This document shows, piece by piece, positions 33,582-42,616 of a stretch of DNA of 64,000 bases (positions are counted from its first letter, which is position 1; each line of letters starts with the position of its first letter). Below the pieces are notes generated by a model. It searched no databases. It saw only the letters and a list, made by a program, of their open reading frames with translations, and was not told the origin of the DNA. Both the position numbers and the translations under genes were made by a program. The stretch is from positions 3,844,001 to 3,908,000 of the forward strand of contig NZ_CP054139.1 of assembly GCF_013283875.1 (NCBI RefSeq), in the 5' to 3' direction. Source of the stretch: Mucilaginibacter mali. GTDB taxonomy: Bacteria > Bacteroidota > Bacteroidia > Sphingobacteriales > Sphingobacteriaceae.

Positions 33582-33890
33582 AAATAGTTGAGGTTTATTG
33601 TTTGTTTAAGCTAATCTAAATTGTTTTTTTATTAAAAAAAAATTTTCAAAGCTAAAAGCGCTTCAAAAAGCTATTATTTTAAGGTTTTTAATAAAAAATA
33701 TCGTTAATAATATGCTTTTGGTAAATATGTTTAAACATGAAAGCTTATTTAAACTAATAAGCAACACGGACAACAAAACTTATTGCTATATTTTACATAT
33801 TTAATTTGGCATATATTTTTATCCCGTTACGCATGGCTTGCCCAATAGAATATCCTTGTGAAATTATACGGATAAATCCTTCAGTTTGTT
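33582..33890. other. AT-rich gap with no supported gene
   Basis: Very AT-rich, with several poly-A/T runs around 33620-33780. It would contain the promoter of the histone-like gene. An ORF at 33806 runs through the terminator and repeats and is not believed. Confidence 0.5.
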
Positions 33891-33892
33891 CC

Positions 33893-33922
33893 ATAAAAAA
33901 CGCCCCCGGTAAACCGGGGGCG
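33893..33922 (-). terminator. Terminator of gltA
   Basis: CGCCCCCGG (33901-33909) pairs with CCGGGGGCG (33914-33922) around TAAA. On the minus strand the stem is followed by a T-run (A-run at 33895-33900 on +). It ends the citrate synthase transcript. Confidence 0.8.
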
Positions 33923-33937
33923 CTATATCTATTTCAT

Positions 33938-33981
33938 TCATTTGCACATTTGCACATTTGCATATTCGCCTATCTGCACAT
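33938..33981. repeat. Tandem TTTGCACAT words (family D), second site
   Basis: TTTGCACATTTGCACATTTG followed by CATATTCGCCTATCTGCACA. It parallels 28951-28988 and is followed by a related CTCCCTTTAGGGGCTTGGGG sequence. Confidence 0.5.
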
Positions 33982-34007
33982 TAGTTACTCCCTTTAGGGG
34001 CTTGGGG

Positions 34008-35294
34008 CTACCTGTCCTTAATATCCTTATAATCGCGGGTGGTGGCGCCAACATAAACCTGTCGCGGACGGCCAATAGGTTCTTTATTTTCCTTCATTTC
34101 CTTCCACTGCGCTATCCATCCCGGTAAGCGGCCCAGTGCAAACAGCACGGTAAACATTTCGGTTGGGAAACCTAAAGCACGGTAGATGATACCCGAGTAA
34201 AAATCTACGTTAGGGTATAACTTACGTTCCACAAAGTACGGGTCTTTCAAGGCTACTTCTTCGAGGCGCTTGGCTATATCCAGCACCTCGTCGTCGATAC
34301 CCATTTCTTCCAATATATCGTCGCAGGCTTTTTTAATGATCTTGGCGCGCGGGTCGAAGTTTTTGTATACACGGTGGCCAAAGCCCATCAGGCGGAACGG
34401 ATCGTTCTTGTCCTTCGCTTTTTTGATCCATTTATCGGTATCGCCGCCGTCTTCTTTAATTTTTTCCAGCATTTCTATCACCGCCTGGTTAGCGCCGCCA
34501 TGCAGCGGGCCCCACAGGGCAGATATACCTGCCGAAATAGAAGCATACAGGTTAGCATCACTTGAACCTACGATACGCACGGTTGATGCCGAGCAGTTTT
34601 GCTCGTGATCGGCGTGCAGGATCAGCAGCTTGTTCATGGCGTTTATCACTACCGGTTTCAGTTCAACTTCCTCGGTGCGCTGGCCAAAGGTCATGTGCAG
34701 GAAGTTGGTTACGTAATCGTATTTATTTTGCGGGTAGATGAAAGGATGGCCCAACGATTTTTTGTAGATCCAGGATACGATGGTGCTCATCTTGGCGATC
34801 AGCTTAATGATCTCCAGGTTGATCTCGTCGGCATTCAGGCCGGGTTTCAGCGATGCCGGGTTGAAAGCTGCCAGGGCACCGATCAGCGACGACAACTGCC
34901 CCATTGGATGCGAACCCGACGGGAAACCATCGAAGAATTTCTTCATATCCTCGTGCACCAGGGTATGGCGGCTGATAAGGGTTTGAAACTCGTTCAGTTG
35001 GCTGGCGGTTGGTAATTCGCCGTATATCAAAAGGTAGGCAACTTCAATAAAGGTCGATTTTTCGGCAATTTGCTCTATCGGGTAACCGCGGTATTTCAGT
35101 ATCCCCAATTCGCCATCTAAAAAAGTAATGGCGCTTTTGGTAGCACCGGTATTTTTGTAACCAACATCAAGCGTGATATAACCCGACAGGTCCCTTAATT
35201 TAGAAATATCGATAGCTTTTTCATTTTCCGAACCCTCAATTACGGGCAGATCATATGTTTTATCCCCTATTTTTAGCTGTGCTGTTTCCGACAT
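34008..35294 (-). CDS. gltA: Citrate synthase
   Basis: 428 aa, type II. Catalytic elements include LHADHEQNCSAST (His), GPLHGGANQA and MGFGHRVYKNFDPRA (His, with Asp in PNVDFYSG). It condenses oxaloacetate and acetyl-CoA to citrate, the entry step of the TCA cycle, in the cytosol. It is a single-gene unit with its own terminator at 33893. The -7 box at 35318 lies 24 bp upstream of the start. Confidence 0.96.
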   Translation of the reverse strand: MSETAQLKIGDKTYDLPVIEGSENEKAIDISKLRDLSGYITLDVGYKNTGATKSAITFLDGELGILKYRGYPIEQIAEKSTFIEVAYLLIYGELPTASQLNEFQTLISRHTLVHEDMKKFFDGFPSGSHPMGQLSSLIGALAAFNPASLKPGLNADEINLEIIKLIAKMSTIVSWIYKKSLGHPFIYPQNKYDYVTNFLHMTFGQRTEEVELKPVVINAMNKLLILHADHEQNCSASTVRIVGSSDANLYASISAGISALWGPLHGGANQAVIEMLEKIKEDGGDTDKWIKKAKDKNDPFRLMGFGHRVYKNFDPRAKIIKKACDDILEEMGIDDEVLDIAKRLEEVALKDPYFVERKLYPNVDFYSGIIYRALGFPTEMFTVLFALGRLPGWIAQWKEMKENKEPIGRPRQVYVGATTRDYKDIKDR

Positions 35295-35317
35295 AGAAAA
35301 TTTAATTGTATACGTAA

Positions 35318-35325
35318 CAAATGTA
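35318..35325 (-). promoter_or_regulatory. -7 box TACATTTG of gltA
   Basis: Exact TAnnTTTG match on the minus strand, 23 nt before the gltA ATG. A clear -33 TTTG at the usual distance was not seen. Confidence 0.5.
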
Positions 35326-35377
35326 ATTAAATCTGCGTATTATTATCCCCTCATAAAAAATTTACTGTTTGTAAAAT

Positions 35378-35385
35378 TATCTTTG
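35378..35385 (+). promoter_or_regulatory. -7 box TATCTTTG of the hybrid kinase gene
   Basis: Exact TAnnTTTG match 54 nt before the ATG at 35440, in the 145-bp gap divergent to gltA. Confidence 0.45.
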
Positions 35386-35439
35386 CTAAATTATAAACCG
35401 ACAGATATTTTTACATAATAGCTTCTTTCCCGATTGTAA

Positions 35440-38400
35440 ATGTATACGCTGACAGGGGTCTTTTTGCTCGCCAATGAAAACAGAACCTCCGGCTTTATGC
35501 TGGCAGGCTTTGCTTTGTTATTGGTAGCCTTAGCCGGCTTTATGCTATACAAAAAGCTAAAGCGCCTGCGCGAAGAACCTGAAGAAGACGATGATGAACC
35601 CGAAAGCGAACCCATTGCCCCGGCACAACCGGCTGTAAAATTTACGGCAGCAGCCCCAGCGCCGGAGCCTGAGTTAATTGCCCCGCCCCCACCGTCAATA
35701 CCTGCGCCGGCACCTGTTATAACGGCAATACCTATGAAGGCACCTGCCGAAGAGCCTGTACGGATGCCCGAACCGGTCTATCATCAAAACGGTGTGGTAA
35801 ATGCAGACAGCAACAAGGAATTATCGGCCATACTTAATTCGTTAACCGATATTATTTTTGAGTACGACGAGCATAAGGTTTGCCTTAACCTTTGGTACAA
35901 TAAGGCTGCTAAGTTTGCCGTCGACCTGGAAATATTTCGCGGTAAAACAGTTACCGATGTGCTGGGCGCCGAAAAGGCAAAAACCATTAACGACGCGCTG
36001 GACTTTGTAGCCGCCAATGGTGTAGCTACTACTATCGAGTTTTCATCGTTCTTTGGTTCGGGCAAGTGGTTCCAATCGCACATCAGTCCGGTGTTTGATG
36101 AGAAGGGACGGCTTACGGGCAACACCACATCATTGGTAACAGATATTACCGAACTAAAAAAGCACGCTATAGCGTTAAAGGCCAAGCAGCAGCAATTGCT
36201 GGAAGCCCAAAAAGTTGCCCGACTGGGCGACTGGGTGTACGACCTGGAACATAAGCAAACTACGTGGTCGGAGAATTTGTATGCCTTACTGGAGATAGAC
36301 AGCCTGCCCAAAGGGCAAAATCACTTTGAATATTACATCAGCCGTGTGCAGGCCGATGACCGCCGGGCGGTTTACCAGTTCTTCGCGGATGTATCGGGCA
36401 ATAACCACCACGATAATCAGCATAAGATATTAACCGCCAAAAACAACCTGCGCTATTTCCGCATCACCCGTGGCGATGCTGTTAAGAACGATAAAGGGCA
36501 GGTGATACGCGTTACCGGGGTGATACAGGATATTACCGAAAACCGGGTGATTGAGCGTACCATTAAAAAAACACAGCTTGAATTGCGCGAAGCACAAACA
36601 ATAGCCAAAATTGGTAACTGGAAATGGTACCCGGGCCAGCGGGACATTGCATGGTCGCCCGAGGTGTATTATATATATGGTGTAGACCCAAACACTGTTA
36701 AAGCAGGCTACAGCCACTTTAAATTACTGCTTAAGTATGTGCACCCAAGCGATAAGGGCATATTATTAGGCTTCCTGAAAAACCCTATCAATTTACGCCG
36801 TTCATCGTACGAATTCCGGATCATCACGCCTGCCGGTAAGATCAAATTCCTGAGCTTGGTGATCACCAAGGTTAAATATGATGAACAAGGCTGTGTACGT
36901 AGTGTAATAGGCACTTTACAGGATATATCCGACCGTAAAAATGCCGAAATTAATATCCAGCAAACCGAAGATAACTACAAGCAGGTGCTGGAGGGTATTA
37001 AACTGGCAGCCATAACGCTTGATAAAAGCGGGAATATCGTTTACTGCAACAAGTTTTTGGCCAACCTGCTGGGTTACCGGCAGGACGAAGTGGTGGGCCT
37101 TAACTGGTACGCTAATTTTATCCCGGATAATTTAAGGTCGGTTTTTAAGGATTGGTACGTAAACCATCACATCAAATCGCACTATGTTAACCCCATCATA
37201 TGCCATAACGGAGAGCAACGGGTCATCAGCTGGCAAAACACCACCATTTACGACGAGAACGGCCATATTAAACAAACCACCAGCATTGGCGAAGATATAA
37301 CCGATCAGCAAAAAGACCGGCAATTACTTATTAATGCAAAAGAGCAGGCAGAAAAGTCATCGCATTTTAAATCGGAATTTCTGAGCACCATGAGCCATGA
37401 GATCCGCACCCCGATGAATGCGGTAATTGGCACTACTAACCTGCTGCTGGAGGAAAACCCGCGCGCCGATCAGCTGCCTTACCTGAACAGCCTTAAATTT
37501 TCGGGCGAGAACCTGCTGGGCATTATCGACGATATACTTGATTACAATAAGATAGAGGCCGGCAAACTGGAATTGAACAAGGTGGCCCTTAACCTTAACA
37601 CCCTGATCAATAATATCAGGCAATCGTTCCAGGTGCGGGTGATGGAGAAAAAACTGGACCTTATTGTAGAGGTAGACCAGCTGATTCCCAAAAACCTGCT
37701 TGGCGATCCGATCCGTATCAGCCAGATATTAAATAACCTCATCAGCAACGCGGTTAAATTTACCCATAAGGGTAGCATTACCATATTGGTGCGCGAGGAA
37801 ACCCGCAATGGCAATAAAATAAAGATCAACTTCACCGTTGCCGATACGGGTATAGGGATAGATCCGCAAAACCTGGAGAAAATATTTGAACCTTTTGTGC
37901 AGGAAAACAACCTTAGGGAAAACTATGGTGGCACAGGCTTAGGCTTGGCCATTATCAAGCGCCTGGTTGAACTGCATGGCAGCCGGATAAAGGCAAGCAG
38001 CGCCCTGGGTAAAGGCACGCAGTTTAACTTCACTATCGAATTTGAATATACCGCCGAACCGGTGAGTAAACCGCAGCTAAACCCGGTACAAAAAATGCAG
38101 GAGGGCGACCTTACCGGCATGAAGGTACTGGTGGTTGACGATAATAAAATGAATATCCTGATAGCCAGTCGCTTCCTTAATAAATGGAACGTCACCATCA
38201 GCGAGGCTAATAATGGCCTGGTAGCTACCGAAATGGCCGCCCAAAACAGTTACGACCTCATTATTATGGACCTGCAAATGCCGGTAATGGATGGCTTTGA
38301 GGCCACTAAAGCAATTAAACAAACGCAACCCGATCTGCCTATCATCGCCCTAACCGCCGATGCCATGCCCGAAACTTACACCAAAGCCCACGAATGCGGC

Positions 38401-38487
38401 ATGGACGATTACCTGACCAAACCCTTTATGCCCGAGATACTGTTTGAAAAAGTATCCAAGCATTATAAGATACCGGTTGTGGATTAG
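35440..38487 (+). CDS. Hybrid PAS sensor histidine kinase with receiver domain
   Basis: 1015 aa. One N-terminal membrane helix (about residues 18-37) is followed by an acidic and then Pro/Ala-rich linker (about 45-115). About four PAS/PAC domains follow (for example ending VTDITELKK, VTGVIQDITE, and VIGTLQDISDRKNAE). HisKA has the phospho-acceptor His in FLSTMSHEIRTPMNAVIG. HATPase_c has LISNAVKFTHKG and ADTGIGID, with GTGLGLAIIKRL. A C-terminal receiver has phospho-acceptor Asp in LIIMDLQMPVMDGFEA. No output domain, so it should pass phosphate on to a histidine phosphotransfer protein encoded elsewhere. Confidence 0.94.
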   Translation: MYTLTGVFLLANENRTSGFMLAGFALLLVALAGFMLYKKLKRLREEPEEDDDEPESEPIAPAQPAVKFTAAAPAPEPELIAPPPPSIPAPAPVITAIPMKAPAEEPVRMPEPVYHQNGVVNADSNKELSAILNSLTDIIFEYDEHKVCLNLWYNKAAKFAVDLEIFRGKTVTDVLGAEKAKTINDALDFVAANGVATTIEFSSFFGSGKWFQSHISPVFDEKGRLTGNTTSLVTDITELKKHAIALKAKQQQLLEAQKVARLGDWVYDLEHKQTTWSENLYALLEIDSLPKGQNHFEYYISRVQADDRRAVYQFFADVSGNNHHDNQHKILTAKNNLRYFRITRGDAVKNDKGQVIRVTGVIQDITENRVIERTIKKTQLELREAQTIAKIGNWKWYPGQRDIAWSPEVYYIYGVDPNTVKAGYSHFKLLLKYVHPSDKGILLGFLKNPINLRRSSYEFRIITPAGKIKFLSLVITKVKYDEQGCVRSVIGTLQDISDRKNAEINIQQTEDNYKQVLEGIKLAAITLDKSGNIVYCNKFLANLLGYRQDEVVGLNWYANFIPDNLRSVFKDWYVNHHIKSHYVNPIICHNGEQRVISWQNTTIYDENGHIKQTTSIGEDITDQQKDRQLLINAKEQAEKSSHFKSEFLSTMSHEIRTPMNAVIGTTNLLLEENPRADQLPYLNSLKFSGENLLGIIDDILDYNKIEAGKLELNKVALNLNTLINNIRQSFQVRVMEKKLDLIVEVDQLIPKNLLGDPIRISQILNNLISNAVKFTHKGSITILVREETRNGNKIKINFTVADTGIGIDPQNLEKIFEPFVQENNLRENYGGTGLGLAIIKRLVELHGSRIKASSALGKGTQFNFTIEFEYTAEPVSKPQLNPVQKMQEGDLTGMKVLVVDDNKMNILIASRFLNKWNVTISEANNGLVATEMAAQNSYDLIIMDLQMPVMDGFEATKAIKQTQPDLPIIALTADAMPETYTKAHECGMDDYLTKPFMPEILFEKVSKHYKIPVVD

Positions 38488-38531
38488 TCATTGGTCAACA
38501 GTCAAACATGCTGCGCATGTTTGCAGAAGCA

Positions 38532-38570
38532 AAAGAGGCCCGGTGCTTACGCATCCGGGCCTCTTTATTT
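38532..38570. terminator. Bidirectional terminator after the hybrid kinase
   Basis: Stem AAAGAGGCCCGG with CCGGGCCTCTTT around TGCTTACGCAT, T-rich right flank and A-rich left flank. It lies between the convergent hybrid-kinase and permease genes. Confidence 0.85.
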
Positions 38571-38603
38571 TCACTAATGACAGCGAAGTGAAATGACTAA
38601 TGA

Positions 38604-39851
38604 CTAATTGGTTCGGATAGCTTCTACAGGGTCGAGTTTTGAGGCGAACCAGGCTGGTATAATGCCTGATATAATGCCGATGCTTACTGATATACTAATT
38701 CCAAGGATCATGTTGCTGACATCGAGGACGATCTGCACATCAGCCGCGGCCTTAACCCCTATGGTGAGCAGGTAAACCATACCTAAACCTATCAGGCCGC
38801 CCAGCAAGCAAAGTATAATTGCTTCAATTAAAAACTGCAGCATGATAAAGTAGTTCTTTGCGCCCAGTGATTTTTGGATACCAATGATATTGGTACGCTC
38901 CTTAACCGATACGAACATGATATTGGCAATACCGAAGCCACCTACCAATATGGAAAAACCACCGATGATCCACCCGGCTACGTTGATAAAACCGAATAAC
39001 TGATCCAACCCATTTGAAAGGATAGTAGCTTTATTAAGCGCGAAGTTATCTTCTTCGCCGGGGCGCAGCATGCGGATAGAGCGCATCAGGCCCTTCAATT
39101 CGCTTTCCACCTCGCCTTCGGTGATGCCGTTTTTGCCTTTTACCACTACCTGGGCGTTGTAACGGTCGCTTTGTATATCAATAACGTTGCGGGCGTAGTT
39201 AACCGGCATCAGGATCTGCTGGTCGTTGGTCATACCGATCATGCTATCACCCTCTTTGGCAAACACGCCGATAATGGTTACATAGCGCCCCATCACCTTT
39301 ATACGCTTTCCTATCGGGTCTTCGTAAGGGAATAACCCTGTGGCTACATCGGCACCTACTAAAACCACCGGGGACCCCGCGCGCGATTCGGTCTCTGTAA
39401 AGTAACGCCCGGCCTGCAGATCGAAGACGCGGGTAAGATAATAATCGTGGCTGGCAGCGCTGATGCGGGCATTCTCCACAAAATTACTTTTATATTTTAC
39501 GGTGCGGTTATCGATATAGATCTGGTAGGTTACACCAAGGGCGGTCTGTGAGCGGTCGCTTAGCTTTTGGTAATCGCGTAGATTAGGGCTGGGGCGCTGC
39601 AGGTATTTCCACCAGGGCGAGTCGCCATCCATCATCCACGGAAATTTTTGAATATAGATACTATTGCTACCCAACTTGTTTACGCTGGTTTGCAGGTTGT
39701 TACGCAGCGTATCTACCGCCGAAAAAACGAAGATAATTACAAAAATACCGATGGTTACCCCCAACAGGGATAACATGGTGCGCAACTTATTCTGACGCAG
39801 CGCGTCGAACGCGAATATGAAGCTTTCCCTAAAGAGTTTTAAAAATATCAT
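38604..39851 (-). CDS. MacB-type ABC transporter permease
   Basis: 415 aa. It starts with a membrane segment around residues 20-45 (RTMLSLLGVTIGIFVIIFVFS), followed by a MacB periplasmic core domain. A C-terminal FtsX domain has three segments and the motif VKERTNIIGIQKSLGAKNYF. Such permeases pair with an ATPase for export of macrolides, peptides or lipoproteins. No ATPase or membrane-fusion gene is nearby. It is convergent with the hybrid kinase and divergent from queA. Confidence 0.9.
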   Translation of the reverse strand: MIFLKLFRESFIFAFDALRQNKLRTMLSLLGVTIGIFVIIFVFSAVDTLRNNLQTSVNKLGSNSIYIQKFPWMMDGDSPWWKYLQRPSPNLRDYQKLSDRSQTALGVTYQIYIDNRTVKYKSNFVENARISAASHDYYLTRVFDLQAGRYFTETESRAGSPVVLVGADVATGLFPYEDPIGKRIKVMGRYVTIIGVFAKEGDSMIGMTNDQQILMPVNYARNVIDIQSDRYNAQVVVKGKNGITEGEVESELKGLMRSIRMLRPGEEDNFALNKATILSNGLDQLFGFINVAGWIIGGFSILVGGFGIANIMFVSVKERTNIIGIQKSLGAKNYFIMLQFLIEAIILCLLGGLIGLGMVYLLTIGVKAAADVQIVLDVSNMILGISISVSIGIISGIIPAWFASKLDPVEAIRTN

Positions 39852-39972
39852 GCCGTGTTTAAATTAGACACACAGTAGCCCCTTTGGTTACAGCTTTTGT
39901 AAATTTTATTTAATATGACCTAATTGCCACACAAACACGGGGTTTATCCGTTTAATATTACTAAAAAATTTA

Positions 39973-39980
39973 TACATTTG
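39973..39980 (+). promoter_or_regulatory. -7 box TACATTTG of queA
   Basis: Exact TAnnTTTG, with TTTA at 39951-39954 in the -33 position (18-nt spacing), 31 nt before the queA ATG. Confidence 0.55.
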
Positions 39981-40010
39981 CCCGCTAAAATTTTATTTAA
40001 ATAATAAACA

Positions 40011-41060
40011 ATGAAATTATCTCAATTTAAATTCAACTTGCCCGAATCGCTGATAGCGCATACCCCGGCTGCAGCGCGTGACGAAGCCCGTTTAATGGTT
40101 CTGCACAAGGATTCAGGTAAAATTGAGCATAAAATATTCAGGGATGTTTTGGATTATTTCGACGATAAAGACGTAATGATCCTGAATAACACCAAGGTTT
40201 TCCCGGCCCGTATGTACGGTAACAAAGAGAAAACCGGCGCCACCATCGAAGTTTTCCTGCTGCGCGAGCTGAACAAAGAACTGCGCCTGTGGGACGTTTT
40301 GGTTGACCCGGCCCGTAAAATACGCGTTGGTAACAAATTATATTTTGGTGATGACGACCTGCTGATCGCTGAAGTGGTAGACAACACTACATCGCGCGGC
40401 CGTACTATCCGCTTTTTGTTTGACGGTACCGACGAGGAGTTCCGCCGCAACATCGAGATCCTGGGCGAAACCCCGCTGCCAAAATATATCAAACGTAAAG
40501 CTACAGCCGAAGACAAAGAGCGCTACCAAACCATATTCGCTAAAAACGAAGGTGCCGTGGCTGCCCCAACCGCCGGCCTGCACTTTAGCCGCGAACTGAT
40601 GAAACGCCTTGAACTGAAAGGTGTGGAGTTTGCCGAGGTTACCCTGCACGTAGGTTTAGGTACCTTCCGCCCGGTTGAAGTAGAGGATTTGACCAAGCAC
40701 AAAATGGACTCAGAGCAGATCATTATCGAAGAGAAGCAGGCTAACATCGTTAACCGCGCTATCGAACGTAAAAAACGCATCTGTGCCGTTGGTACTACTT
40801 CTATGCGCGCTATCGAATCGGCGGTATCGGCTAACCGTACCCTTAAACCGGTAAACGACTGGACCAGCAAGTTCATCTTCCCTCCGTACGATTTCAGCAT
40901 CGCCAACTCGATGATCACCAACTTCCACACGCCAGAATCGACCCTGTTAATGATGATCTGCGCGTTTGGCGGTTACGAACATGTAATGAATGCTTACGAG
41001 ATAGCTATTAAAGAGAAATACCGTTTCTACAGCTATGGCGATGCCATGCTGATCATCTAA
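40011..41060 (+). CDS. queA: S-adenosylmethionine:tRNA ribosyltransferase-isomerase
   Basis: 349 aa. QueA signatures include FNLPESLIAHTPAAARDEAR, NNTKVFPARM, APTAGLHFSREL and ITNFHTPESTLLMM. It transfers the ribosyl part of SAM to preQ1 on tRNA to form epoxyqueuosine in queuosine synthesis. It appears monocistronic. No other que gene is in the window. Confidence 0.95.
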   Translation: MKLSQFKFNLPESLIAHTPAAARDEARLMVLHKDSGKIEHKIFRDVLDYFDDKDVMILNNTKVFPARMYGNKEKTGATIEVFLLRELNKELRLWDVLVDPARKIRVGNKLYFGDDDLLIAEVVDNTTSRGRTIRFLFDGTDEEFRRNIEILGETPLPKYIKRKATAEDKERYQTIFAKNEGAVAAPTAGLHFSRELMKRLELKGVEFAEVTLHVGLGTFRPVEVEDLTKHKMDSEQIIIEEKQANIVNRAIERKKRICAVGTTSMRAIESAVSANRTLKPVNDWTSKFIFPPYDFSIANSMITNFHTPESTLLMMICAFGGYEHVMNAYEIAIKEKYRFYSYGDAMLII

Positions 41061-41061
41061 T

Positions 41062-41117
41062 ATTAGATTTGAGACGTTAGATTCGAGATGTGGGATTGGG
41101 AAACCGATCTCACATTT
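41062..41117. repeat. Family H repeat, inverted copy
   Basis: ATTAGATTTGAGACGTTAGA and TTCGAGATGTGGGATT, with CGATCTCACATTTTTT after it. It is the reverse of the TCTCAAATCTCA words at 1090 and 41791, and lies between queA and the PIN-toxin gene, possibly as a transcript-end hairpin. Confidence 0.5.
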
Positions 41118-41128
41118 TTTGTTTATAA

Positions 41129-41500
41129 CTAAACCACTTTTAAGGTTTTGATCCGTTGAAAATGTTTTTTGTTGAGGGTTGCTATTGGTAAACGTTCAAC
41201 AAGGCACGTAGCGGCAATAAAGATATCCCTAAACTCAATCAACTTGTTCTCTGCTTTTAGTTGCAAAAAGATCTCCGCGGCTTTTACAGCGATATCTTCG
41301 GTGAAAGAAAGTATGGTTAGATTCTTTAACAATGTATCTATCTCGCTGCGTTTTACGGGAGTATTGGCGCCTAAATAAAGTTCATAAACTGAAACCGCCG
41401 ATATAAAAAGGTCGCTATTGTCAGAGAGTTGATAAAATGTAGTTGAGCTTTTGTTTTTTGCCCGAAGGTGTTCAATAAAAATACTGGTATCGATTACCAT
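41129..41500 (-). CDS. VapC-like PIN-domain toxin
   Basis: 123 aa PIN-domain protein, normal length. Putative metal-binding residues are D4 (VIDTSIF), E40 (SVYELYLG) and D92 (FRDIFIAAT), with N110 in the last position. Family members are Mg-dependent RNases that cut tRNA or rRNA when not neutralised by antitoxin. The antitoxin gene overlaps its start by 7 bp on the same strand, the normal order (antitoxin first). The pair lies between queA and ispD. Confidence 0.88.
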   Translation of the reverse strand: MVIDTSIFIEHLRAKNKSSTTFYQLSDNSDLFISAVSVYELYLGANTPVKRSEIDTLLKNLTILSFTEDIAVKAAEIFLQLKAENKLIEFRDIFIAATCLVERLPIATLNKKHFQRIKTLKVV

Positions 41501-41709
41501 TTTTCTGAACCTAAGTTTTGAAAATGATTTTTTGCGTCTTCAATCGGCTTTAAGTCATCGTCAGACCAAACAGATACTTCAAGTAAATTTTTCTTCAGAT
41601 CAGATAATTTTTCAGTCTTTTCTTGTTTAAAAGATACCCCAAGCTCTTTCAGCAATTGCTTTACCAGTGCACTTTTATTTTCCGGGATATTGATCATTAA
41701 CCGTTCCAT
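41494..41709 (-). CDS. Antitoxin partner of the PIN toxin
   Basis: 71 aa, charged, with no clear DNA-binding HTH. It has a possible ribbon-helix-helix start (MERLMINIPENKSALVKQLL) and an acidic C-terminus (SVWSDDDLKPIEDAKNHF) of the type that wraps a PIN toxin. A second ATG (codon 5) is possible. It is assigned by position, size and 7-bp overlap with the toxin; the family is not named from sequence alone. Confidence 0.75.
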   Translation of the reverse strand: MERLMINIPENKSALVKQLLKELGVSFKQEKTEKLSDLKKNLLEVSVWSDDDLKPIEDAKNHFQNLGSEKW

Positions 41710-41790
41710 ATAACAAAAATACTAAATAATAAACTTCAAATTATTTAATACAGGTCAATTTAAATACCAGAATTTATAATTTAGCCATGT

Positions 41791-41826
41791 ATGTCTCATA
41801 TCTCAAATCCATCATCTCATATCTCC
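41791..41826 (+). repeat. Family H repeat forming the start of ispD
   Basis: ATGTCTCATATCTCAAATCC continuing as ATCATCTCATATCTCC. The same words are at 1090-1126 and inverted at 41062-41117. Here they supply the ATG and the first 11 or so codons of ispD. Confidence 0.55.
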
Positions 41827-42504
41827 GCATACGCCATCATCGTCGCCGGTGGTTCCGGTTCCCGGATGCAGTCGGTAGTGCCTAAGCAATTCCTTCTGTT
41901 AAACGGCCGCCCGGTGCTGATGTATACCATTGAGGCTTTTGCAAGATCGGCCTACCAGCCGGAAATCATTGTGGTGATGCACCCCAATTACCACATCTAC
42001 TGGCAGGAATTATGCGCCGAACATAGCTTTACCATTCCACATCAAATAATCAGCGGCGGCGATACCCGCTTTCATTCCGTAAAAAATGGTTTGGAGCTGG
42101 TAGCAGATGACAGTCTTGTTGCCGTGCAGGATGCCGTAAGGCCCATTACCAGTACCGAAATTATAGACAATGCCTATACCCAGGCTGCCGAATACGGCAA
42201 CGCCGTAGTAGCCGTAAAAAGCCGCGACTCCATCCGCAGCCTTCGCAACGGTGTATCGCAAAGCTTGCTGCGCGATGAGATATACCTGGTACAAACCCCG
42301 CAAACTTTCAAGTCGGGTTTATTGAAGAAGGCCTACCTGCAGCCTTTTAACGATGGCTTTACCGATGATGCCAGCGTGGTAGAGAAAGACGGCCACATGA
42401 TACATATTTGTGATGGTGATTATCAGAACATCAAGATCACTTTCCCGGAGGATATCGCGATTGCGGAATTGTTGCTGAAAAAACAACGTCATTCTGAGCG
42501 ATAG
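41791..42504 (+). CDS. ispD: 2-C-methyl-D-erythritol 4-phosphate cytidylyltransferase
   Basis: 237 aa, cytosolic. It has the nucleotide-binding YAIIVAGGSGSRMQ with PKQFLLLNGRP, AVQDAVRP and TDDASVVEKDG. It makes CDP-ME in the MEP isoprenoid pathway. Both ends are odd: residues 1-12 (MSHISNPSSHIS) are encoded by a family H repeat, and the last five residues (RHSER) plus the stop come from family B copy 4. A -7-like TAATTTAG at 41777-41784 ends 6 nt before the ATG, so the mRNA is probably leaderless. Confidence 0.93.
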   Translation: MSHISNPSSHISAYAIIVAGGSGSRMQSVVPKQFLLLNGRPVLMYTIEAFARSAYQPEIIVVMHPNYHIYWQELCAEHSFTIPHQIISGGDTRFHSVKNGLELVADDSLVAVQDAVRPITSTEIIDNAYTQAAEYGNAVVAVKSRDSIRSLRNGVSQSLLRDEIYLVQTPQTFKSGLLKKAYLQPFNDGFTDDASVVEKDGHMIHICDGDYQNIKITFPEDIAIAELLLKKQRHSER

Positions 42505-42610
42505 CGAAGAATCCCCGGCCGTGCAATTACGCTCTGCTTATCGGGGATCCTTCGCTATCGCTCAGGATGACGATTGGATATGATGCTTCGCTTGCGCTCA
42601 GCATGACGGG
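42487..42610. repeat. Family B palindromic repeat, copy 4 plus a half unit
   Basis: CGTCATTCTGAGCGATAGCG at the left and CGCTATCGCTCAGGATGACG at the right (42487-42572), then a half unit GATGCTTCGCTTGCGCTCAG CATGACG to 42608. The left end provides the last ispD codons. Confidence 0.75.
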
Positions 42611-42616
42611 TTAGTG

